Shown: piece by piece, positions 1 through 5,153 of the stretch
Numbering within the stretch: position 1 is the first letter of the stretch
How the letters are laid out: each line of letters starts with the position of its first letter
NCBI GenBank assembly: GCA_937901455.1
Contig: CALDIA010000147.1
Coordinates: forward strand, 1 to 7,852
DNA length: 7,852 bases
Direction: 5' to 3'
From: an uncultured Bacteroidales bacterium
GTDB taxonomy: Bacteria > Bacteroidota > Bacteroidia > Bacteroidales > WCHB1-69
Position numbers and translations under genes: made by a program
The notes under the pieces: model-generated
Told to the model about the DNA's origin: nothing
Seen by the model: the letters and a program-made list of their open reading frames with translations, nothing else
Database searches by the model: none

Positions 1-92
1 CTATCGCCTGAAAGAAGTGATCCAGCGGCGGGAGAGGTAGAAACGCTGGTTGGCTTTCAGAAAGTATGATTAGGAAAAGGAAAAACGAATTT

Positions 93-127
93 GCGAAAAT
101 AGATTTCGCTGATTATATGTATCTTTG
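93..127 (+). promoter_or_regulatory. Promoter of the WYL regulator gene, with upstream palindrome
   Basis: The -7 element TATCTTTG (120-127) fits the Bacteroidetes consensus TAnnTTTG, and the ATG follows 20 nt later. Exactly 10 nt upstream of it lies GCGAAAATAGATTTCGC (93-109), whose six-base arms GCGAAA and TTTCGC are a perfect inverted repeat around ATAGA. The same element at the same distance recurs at 1734 and 5098. It covers the region where the -33 element would sit, so it may be an operator or part of the promoter itself. Confidence 0.7.
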
Positions 128-147
128 CCGAGAAAACACATATCATT

Positions 148-1206
148 ATGCCTGCAAACAAGAATGCCGTAACACGTTACTTTATCCTCGACAAGCTGTT
201 AGCCAACCGCTATCACCATTATTCTACTGAAGATTTGCTTCGACTCGTCAATGAACAGCTGGCGGAAATGGACCAAGAGCCTGTCAGTCGCCGCACCATC
301 GAGCTTGACCTCAATTATTTGCAAGAAGCCCCGTTTTATGCGGATATTGAAAGCTATCAAATTGACGACATAAGCCAACGGACCCTCAAAACCATCAAGA
401 AAAGTTGCCATCGTTATGCCGATCCTTCCTACTCCATCTTCAAGAAGGAAATGACGGAGGATGAGAAGTATTTGCTCCATGAGGCTTTGTCGCTGTTGGG
501 ACAGTTTGACGGACTACCTAATCTGGAGGGTTTGGAAAGGTTAAGAAAAGGCTTGAATGTGAAGACCGACCGGCAGATTGTCTCTTTCACCAAGAATCCT
601 TTGGAGAACTCCAACATGCTTGGCGAACTCTTCACCCGTATCGCACAGCGGCAGGTCGTGGAATTGCATTACCATCGCTTTGACGTTCCCGATGAAGACC
701 GCAAAACCGTTGTGCATCCCTATCTGCTCAAGGAATACAACCGTCGCTGGTATCTTATTGGTGCTGCTGACAATGATAGGAAAATCCTTTCTTTTGCGCT
801 CGACCGCATCGACAAGGTGGTACCCCTGCCTGCCAAAGAATACATTCCTTACGACGGCGACCTCAACGAACGCTTCGAGGACATCATCGGGGTCTCCCTC
901 TATGACGACCGCCCGTTGCAGACCATCTTGTTTTGGGTGAGTGATTATTCCAAGGAATACGTGGCCACCAAGCCTTTGCACGACTCGCAGCGTCATTACA
1001 AAGGAGAAAAAGAGACGGCGTTGCGCCAGCAATACCCCATGCTTGAAGGCGGTTACTTCTTCTCCATCGAATGTATTGAGAATTACGAGCTTATCCGCGA
1101 ATTATCTTCTTTCGGCAAAGACCTGTTGGTACTTTCGCCCACCGACTTACAACAGAAGGTGCGCGTCCGCGTGGCGGCACAATTCCAAGCATATCAGACA
1201 CTCTAA
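148..1206 (+). CDS. WYL-domain transcriptional regulator
   Basis: A 352-residue DNA-binding regulator of the HTH-WYL-WCX type, acting in the cytoplasm. The N-terminal part (about residues 8-62) looks like a winged helix-turn-helix, with STEDLL followed by the recognition-type stretch VSRRTIELDLNYL. The WYL domain spans roughly 155-235 and carries the name-giving triplet at W201-Y202-L203 (RRWYLIGAA); FALDRIDKV follows. Residues about 255-345 fit the C-terminal WCX extension. Length is normal for the family. WYL proteins bind nucleic acid or nucleotide ligands, and several control phage-defence or DNA-damage genes (BrxR and CapW are examples). The start at 148 lies 20 nt after the -7 element. 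The gene has its own promoter with the shared palindrome, which would allow autoregulation (inference). Its target is unknown; the downstream island genes are the natural candidates. Codons are relatively GC-rich, unlike the ATPase operon. Confidence 0.9.
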   Translation: MPANKNAVTRYFILDKLLANRYHHYSTEDLLRLVNEQLAEMDQEPVSRRTIELDLNYLQEAPFYADIESYQIDDISQRTLKTIKKSCHRYADPSYSIFKKEMTEDEKYLLHEALSLLGQFDGLPNLEGLERLRKGLNVKTDRQIVSFTKNPLENSNMLGELFTRIAQRQVVELHYHRFDVPDEDRKTVVHPYLLKEYNRRWYLIGAADNDRKILSFALDRIDKVVPLPAKEYIPYDGDLNERFEDIIGVSLYDDRPLQTILFWVSDYSKEYVATKPLHDSQRHYKGEKETALRQQYPMLEGGYFFSIECIENYELIRELSSFGKDLLVLSPTDLQQKVRVRVAAQFQAYQTL

Positions 1207-1218
1207 CGGATTTATTTG

Positions 1219-1226
1219 TATTTTTG
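1219..1226 (+). promoter_or_regulatory. -7 promoter element of the mini-DUF1016 gene
   Basis: TATTTTTG matches TAnnTTTG and lies in the 43-nt gap after the WYL gene, 23 nt before the ATG at 1250. The palindrome found at three other promoters in this window is absent here. No convincing -33 element is visible, so transcription may also come from the regulator gene upstream. Confidence 0.5.
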
Positions 1227-1249
1227 CGTTTCATAAAAAGGATAGAAAT

Positions 1250-1723
1250 ATGACAGAAGAAAATTTAAATATATCACTATACAATTACCTGAAGTTTTAT
1301 CGTTGCTTCCCTGAGATTGTTGGCTCAGTGAGTCAACAATCCCAAATAGTTGACGCAGTGAGTCAACAATCCAAAAATGTGGCTTCGGTGCGGCCACAAT
1401 TCGGGATTTTGAACGCGGCGACTCCAAAATTGCTTCCCTGGACACATTATAGGGAACTCATCCGCGTGGAAGACACAGAAGCTCGAGAATGGTACGAACA
1501 AGAAGCCCTGCGTGAAATGTGGAGCACCCGCACATTGCATCGCAACATCGCGTCGCAATACTACTGCTCCGACACCAGCGAAGACATGGCGCGATATAGC
1601 GTTCTGCATGGCAGCGATCAATTGTTCCAAGCCAAGTATCTAACCTATTTACCGACCGAGGACCAACTGCGCCAAGAGATAGAACTGCAAAAACAAATCT
1701 TTTTGGAGCAGAGGAACGAATAA
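1250..1723 (+). CDS. Shortened DUF1016/YhcG-like protein lacking the nuclease domain
   Basis: A 157-residue protein related to the DUF1016 (YhcG-type) family, whose full members join an N-terminal helical domain to a C-terminal PD-(D/E)XK nuclease domain. Recognisable parts are LKFYRCFPEIV (residues 14-24), the family's hallmark block from PWTHYRELIRVEDTEAREWY (63-82) to ALREMWSTRTLHRNIASQYY (86-105), and a tail KYLTYLPTEDQLRQEI (129-144) like the extreme C-terminus of full-length members. The first roughly 80 residues of usual members and the whole nuclease core between residues 110 and 125 are missing; no D...ExK signature is seen. The reading frame is intact and has its own -7 element. An open stretch upstream (941-1249) overlaps the WYL gene in another frame; the ATG at 1250 is chosen because it follows the promoter. 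It could be a decayed remnant or a functional mini-protein; nuclease activity is not expected. Confidence 0.7.
   Translation: MTEENLNISLYNYLKFYRCFPEIVGSVSQQSQIVDAVSQQSKNVASVRPQFGILNAATPKLLPWTHYRELIRVEDTEAREWYEQEALREMWSTRTLHRNIASQYYCSDTSEDMARYSVLHGSDQLFQAKYLTYLPTEDQLRQEIELQKQIFLEQRNE
1326..1432 (+). repeat. 30-bp tandem repeat inside the mini-DUF1016 gene
   Basis: The 17-mer CAGTGAGTCAACAATCC occurs identically at 1326-1342 and 1356-1372, exactly 30 nt apart. Degenerate versions follow in the same register at 1386-1402 (12 of 17 matching) and 1416-1432 (10 of 17). The period is ten codons, so the protein shows units beginning VSQQSQIVDA, VSQQSKNVAS, VRPQFGILNA and ATPKLLPWTH. It sits in the linker before the PWTHY block, a region that varies in length in this family. 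Slippage or unequal crossing-over is the likely origin. Confidence 0.75.
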
Positions 1724-1733
1724 AAGAAAACTC

Positions 1734-1768
1734 GCGAAAATAGATTGCGCAGCAGGGTTGTACTTTTG
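1734..1768 (+). promoter_or_regulatory. Promoter of the small acidic protein gene, with upstream palindrome
   Basis: The -7 element TACTTTTG is at 1761-1768, followed after 25 nt by the ATG at 1794. The palindrome-like GCGAAAATAGATTGCGC (1734-1750) sits exactly 10 nt upstream and differs from the copy at 93 by one base. The A-rich leader after the -7 element (1761-1783) matches the helicase promoter leader (5125-5147) at 22 of 23 positions. Confidence 0.7.
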
Positions 1769-1793
1769 CAAACGAAAACAAAACGAGAAAAAC

Positions 1794-1961
1794 ATGGCAA
1801 TATTTGACAAGGAAGAATTCTTAGATGAAATGTATGACGACAATAATTCCTTATGTTTCAACATAGCGAATTGTTATGACGAGGAAGGCTACTTCTATGA
1901 AGACCTCTTCGAAGGTGCCATCTTGGATGGCGAATATGTACCTGAATATTGGTTCGGGTAA
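1794..1961 (+). CDS. Small, highly acidic and aromatic hypothetical protein
   Basis: A 55-residue protein with no family that I recognise. It has 16 acidic residues (7 Asp, 9 Glu) against a single Lys and no Arg, and 13 aromatic residues, clustered in stretches such as YDEEGYFYEDLFEG (28-41) and the end VPEYWFG (49-55). There is no signal peptide or membrane segment. A longer reading from a TTG at 1758 is rejected because that codon overlaps the -7 element (1761-1768), so it lies upstream of the expected transcript start. The ATG at 1794 fits the 20-25 nt rule seen elsewhere in the window. Such composition is compatible with a DNA-mimic, an antitoxin-like partner or a protein-binding peptide; none of these is shown. 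The ATPase operon begins 67 nt downstream with its own promoter. Confidence 0.65.
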   Translation: MAIFDKEEFLDEMYDDNNSLCFNIANCYDEEGYFYEDLFEGAILDGEYVPEYWFG

Positions 1962-2000
1962 TAAAAACAATTTTAGTCGGTCCTTCATCGATAGAAAATG

Positions 2001-2008
2001 TAAATTTG
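2001..2008 (+). promoter_or_regulatory. -7 promoter element of the ATPase operon
   Basis: TAAATTTG fits TAnnTTTG and lies in the 67-nt gap after the acidic protein gene. It is 20 nt from the ATG at 2029 but only 14 nt from the in-frame ATG at 2023. The other promoters of this window leave 20-25 nt, so the second ATG is preferred. The shared palindrome is absent here. The -33 region is not obvious. Confidence 0.55.
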
Positions 2009-2028
2009 CAAGTAAAAACTGAATGAAT

Positions 2029-4092
2029 ATGGATACAAAGTTTACGATAAAAAACTTTAGAGTGTTTGATGAGAATGGCGTGTCGCTTGACTTAAAACCA
2101 TTAACCATTTTGACCGGTTGCAATAGTTCCGGAAAGAGTTCGATTGTAAAGGCAGAACTATTGCTCAATTCTTTTTTGAGCCAAATAAAACACGCTCTTG
2201 ACAATGGAGAAGAGGTTGAATTGAGCAAGTATAAACTTGATTTCACTAAATATCCTACCAACTCATTGGGAAGATTTGACAAGGTTGTGAATAAGGGCTC
2301 AAGTTCCAAGAAAATCACTTTCGAGTATTCCGTCTATTCTCAAATGATGTCAAAGAACATGGTTGTACAGCTTATATTTTCGGCTGATACAAATGACGAA
2401 TTGAACAATGCCTATCTTGAAAACATATGTATTAAAATAGATGATAACATCTTCTATTCTTCTGATAAAAATGAAGGAAGTTATTGTAATCTGAACCTTG
2501 TTAAGGCGGCTTGTTTGGATTTTTTGCCCTTGGAGTTTATAGCAAATCAATTGTCATATGTTCAAACTAACGGAGATACAAAGGTTTTAGTAAAAGGTCT
2601 TCGTGAATATGACAAAAAGCGCAAACTGGATGTTTTTCGGTATTGGCGTGAATCAAGGAAAAAAGAGTCAATAATTAAAAATTGGAATGATGGAAAAGCG
2701 TTTAATTGGACGGAAGAAAACAAGTCTTTTTTTATGATTCCTGTAATTGAACAGTTGGATAAGGTTGGGAAAGAAGATTTCATGTCGTATATAGAGACTG
2801 AGATTTTACGAGATTCTGCATCCAATAGCGTTGTGTGGGCTTCGCATAAAATAGCGAATGATTTCATTGCTTGTGACCATCTTACTTTTGGTGAGTATTT
2901 CAAAATGAAGGAAAATCAATATATGGAAAAGATTGATTTGACTAACGTTTGGGGGAAAGTAAAGATGTTGAAAATATATGGCATCGAACAATCTTTTCTT
3001 TATCGGTACCTGTTTGATACATGGGAATATGAAGGAAGTCCGACTGAAGAGGAAATAAAAGAACTCGAAACAAAACAAAAAGTCCAAAGGGAAGAATGGG
3101 AGCAGCGCCCAGTCTCATTCGATTTTGTTTATGAAATTGTGATGGAATGGAACCGAAGGGTTTCTTCTCAAGAGTTGTTACCATTCTACACATATTCCGC
3201 ACATCCTATATCCGAAGAAGTTGATTATTCACATACGATGTTTTCAATGCTGACTGCGTTTGCGAAAGATTTAATGGAAGAGGTTGTTTGCCCTAATTGG
3301 TGTGGTAAGGTGGAATATGTCAGTTCTTCACGAGTTAGTGTACGCAGACTTTATTCGCTTGAGACAAACGATGATTTCCCCAAACTGCTAAATGACTTTT
3401 TTGAGAAAAAACGCCTGCTTTTAGATCTTAAAAAGGATTCATTTTCGGAGTGGAGATTGGGGGGCAATTATAAAGAAAACACCTTTATAAACCATTGGAT
3501 GAAGAAATTTGAAATAGGTGATTCGATTTCGTTTCCTATTGACAAAAATGGTTTGGGCATACAAATCCGTTTACATAAGGAGGCTGGTGATGAAGGAAGT
3601 TTGTTGGCGGATGAAGGCTATGGAATAACGCAACTTGTTTCAATCCTGCTCCAAATAGAGACGGCCATATTATCTCTTATATTGATGAGAGAGCAAAGAA
3701 GGTATTATTCTGGTATTGAGATGGATGATAGTTATGGAAACGAGGTGTGGACTTTGGCTATTGAAGAGCCAGAAATCCATCTGCACCCCAAATATCAATC
3801 ACTATTGGCCGAGATGTTTGTGGAAGCATATCAAAAATATAACATCCACTTTATCATTGAGACCCATAGCGAGTACCTAATCCGTAAGCTTCAAGTGATG
3901 GTGGCCGATAAAGAAAATGCACTTACACCGAATGATGTTTCTCTAAATTATGTGGAGAAAGATGAGAATGGGACTTCGCATAATCGCCAAATAAAGATTC
4001 AAGAGGATGGAAGGTTGGACGGGGCATTTGGAGAAGGTTTTTATGATGAGGCCGGTGGATTGTCCAGACAGTTATTTATGCTAACTGATTAG
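2029..4092 (+). CDS. AAA/ABC-type ATPase, DUF3696-like (candidate defence ATPase)
   Basis: A 687-residue cytoplasmic ATPase of the SMC/RecF-like ABC fold found in many phage-defence operons. The N-terminus FTIKNFRVFDE leads into Walker A GCNSSGKSS (residues 30-38). The second half of the site comes about 480 residues later: a signature-like LADEGYGITQL (526-536), Walker B LAIEEPE (576-582) followed by IHLHP, and the switch histidine in IIETHSEYL (609-617). The tail GEGFYDEAGG resembles the end of DUF3696/COG4938-type proteins. No Toprim, HNH or other nuclease domain is visible, so the effector is probably the neighbour. The central region is long, with a charged, probably helical piece around residues 335-360. 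Codons are AT-rich compared with the flanking regulator and helicase genes (19 G/C of 60 bases at 2641-2700). The next gene starts 4 nt after the stop, which implies translational coupling. An alternative start is 2023. The named system is not certain; AbiL-like pairs are one possibility. Confidence 0.85.
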   Translation: MDTKFTIKNFRVFDENGVSLDLKPLTILTGCNSSGKSSIVKAELLLNSFLSQIKHALDNGEEVELSKYKLDFTKYPTNSLGRFDKVVNKGSSSKKITFEYSVYSQMMSKNMVVQLIFSADTNDELNNAYLENICIKIDDNIFYSSDKNEGSYCNLNLVKAACLDFLPLEFIANQLSYVQTNGDTKVLVKGLREYDKKRKLDVFRYWRESRKKESIIKNWNDGKAFNWTEENKSFFMIPVIEQLDKVGKEDFMSYIETEILRDSASNSVVWASHKIANDFIACDHLTFGEYFKMKENQYMEKIDLTNVWGKVKMLKIYGIEQSFLYRYLFDTWEYEGSPTEEEIKELETKQKVQREEWEQRPVSFDFVYEIVMEWNRRVSSQELLPFYTYSAHPISEEVDYSHTMFSMLTAFAKDLMEEVVCPNWCGKVEYVSSSRVSVRRLYSLETNDDFPKLLNDFFEKKRLLLDLKKDSFSEWRLGGNYKENTFINHWMKKFEIGDSISFPIDKNGLGIQIRLHKEAGDEGSLLADEGYGITQLVSILLQIETAILSLILMREQRRYYSGIEMDDSYGNEVWTLAIEEPEIHLHPKYQSLLAEMFVEAYQKYNIHFIIETHSEYLIRKLQVMVADKENALTPNDVSLNYVEKDENGTSHNRQIKIQEDGRLDGAFGEGFYDEAGGLSRQLFMLTD

Positions 4093-4096
4093 AGCC

Positions 4097-5017
4097 ATGA
4101 AAGAGGGAATTATTTATATTGAGAAGGCGTTTTGGAACAAAATAAATTCAGTTCGAGAACGGTACTCGCTCTTGGATAAGTTGATACAATCCCAATCGGC
4201 CATCTATACAAATTTTCATAAAGAAGAGGTTACTTGTGATACGGTTTTAGGCCTCGTTTATAATGACACTGGTGGCCGCCTTTATTGGGACAAAGATATA
4301 AATGATGCCATTGATTCAGAAGACATTGTGTCTTTAGCATCAATTTATTTAACGGATATGGATCCCTCTTTGTGTAATAAAAAGTCCGCTCAAAGAGGGA
4401 TTGTTTTATTTAATAACAGTCAATTCTCAAATGATAAAAAAGTCTTTAATACTCCTGAACCAATAGAAATCGATGAGGAAAATAAATTTCCTTATGGCTG
4501 GAAGAATAATCTATTCGCTCCAATATTATCCAACAATAGGTGTAATTCAATAATAATTAATGATAAATATTTGTGTAACAAAGGGTATATGAATCCAGAC
4601 CTAAAGACTTTACTGGATGTAATACTGCCTCAAAAAACGGAAATTCCTTTCCATCTTTCAATTTTTAGTGAAGTTAATAGCAATGGAGATGGCGTTTTCG
4701 AAGAAATCAAGAATGCTATAGCTTCAATTCGAACGCCAGAATTCTGCAATAACACTCTTCTTACTCTGTGTTATACTACGCTTCATGATAGGTTTATCAT
4801 TTCAAACACTTATTTTATAACTGTCGGAGCTGGCTTTGCTCTATTTAATGGAGGTAAAAAGGCCAAAAATAGTACATCATTAAAAATGCATTATCCTACT
4901 GCGGTAGGTAAAAAACATGAATACTATTTGTGGATAAAGAAAACCTGTGAAATAAACGATAATACCAGGAACTTTTGGGGAGAAAGGGTGAACAGACTTT
5001 TTGATTTGGTAAAATAG
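4097..5017 (+). CDS. Uncharacterised partner of the ATPase, HDR-motif (possibly PLD-like)
   Basis: A 306-residue protein of no family I can name with confidence. It starts 4 nt after the ATPase stop codon and ends just before a strong terminator, so the two form one operon and very likely one system. The C-terminal half has the pattern SIIINDKYLCNKG (151-163), a strand rich in hydrophobic residues (FHLSIFSEV, 185-193), and then YTTLHDRFIISN (226-237) followed by TYFITVGAGFALF. The HDR followed by hydrophobic strands and a small-residue turn resembles one half-site of phospholipase D-like or MIT-C-like domains; H230, D231 and R232 would be the key residues. Only one such motif is present, so an active PLD site would need a dimer. 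No membrane segment or signal peptide is seen. It is AT-rich like the ATPase gene (20 G/C of 60 at 4441-4500). Role inferred: effector or target-sensing subunit. Confidence 0.75.
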   Translation: MKEGIIYIEKAFWNKINSVRERYSLLDKLIQSQSAIYTNFHKEEVTCDTVLGLVYNDTGGRLYWDKDINDAIDSEDIVSLASIYLTDMDPSLCNKKSAQRGIVLFNNSQFSNDKKVFNTPEPIEIDEENKFPYGWKNNLFAPILSNNRCNSIIINDKYLCNKGYMNPDLKTLLDVILPQKTEIPFHLSIFSEVNSNGDGVFEEIKNAIASIRTPEFCNNTLLTLCYTTLHDRFIISNTYFITVGAGFALFNGGKKAKNSTSLKMHYPTAVGKKHEYYLWIKKTCEINDNTRNFWGERVNRLFDLVK

Positions 5018-5041
5018 TTGTATGTCTTTTTTTTCAGATTT

Positions 5042-5080
5042 AAAGGGCTGGTGGTAATAACTATCAGCCCTTTGCTTTTA
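5042..5080 (+). terminator. Rho-independent-type terminator of the ATPase operon
   Basis: The left arm AAAGGGCTGGTGGT (5042-5055) pairs with ACTATCAGCCCTTT (5060-5073) over 14 bp, including two G-U pairs, around the loop AATA. A short T-rich tract GCTTTTA follows (5074-5080). It starts 24 nt after the stop codon of the HDR-motif gene and before the helicase promoter, which separates the two transcription units. A run of eight T at 5027-5034 precedes the hairpin and is not part of it. Confidence 0.8.
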
Positions 5081-5097
5081 TGTAGATTATAAAATCC

Positions 5098-5132
5098 GCG
5101 AAAATTGGCTTCGCACCACCCCCGTACTTTTG
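5098..5132 (+). promoter_or_regulatory. Promoter of the helicase gene, with upstream palindrome
   Basis: The -7 element TACTTTTG (5125-5132) lies 21 nt before the ATG at 5154. GCGAAAATTGGCTTCGC (5098-5114), with five-base arms GCGAA and TTCGC, is exactly 10 nt upstream of it, as at the promoters at 93 and 1734. The leader is A-rich (5133-5153) with no Shine-Dalgarno sequence. Confidence 0.7.
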
Positions 5133-5153
5133 CAATCGAAAACAAAAAACAAC

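Noticed and set aside
1..69. Possible 3' tails of an upstream gene: frame 2 reads YRLKEVIQRRER then stop at 38-40; frame 1 runs to a stop at 67-69; the minus strand reads 19 residues to a stop at 1-3.
   Set aside because: Too short to tell which, if any, is real. The frame-2 tail on the plus strand looks the most protein-like, but nothing else supports it.
541..1032. 163-codon minus-strand open frame.
   Set aside because: Antisense shadow of the WYL gene, which has clear domain motifs on the plus strand.
941..1249. Upstream extension of the mini-DUF1016 frame.
   Set aside because: It overlaps the WYL gene in another frame, has low-complexity shadow sequence, and lies before the -7 element at 1219-1226.
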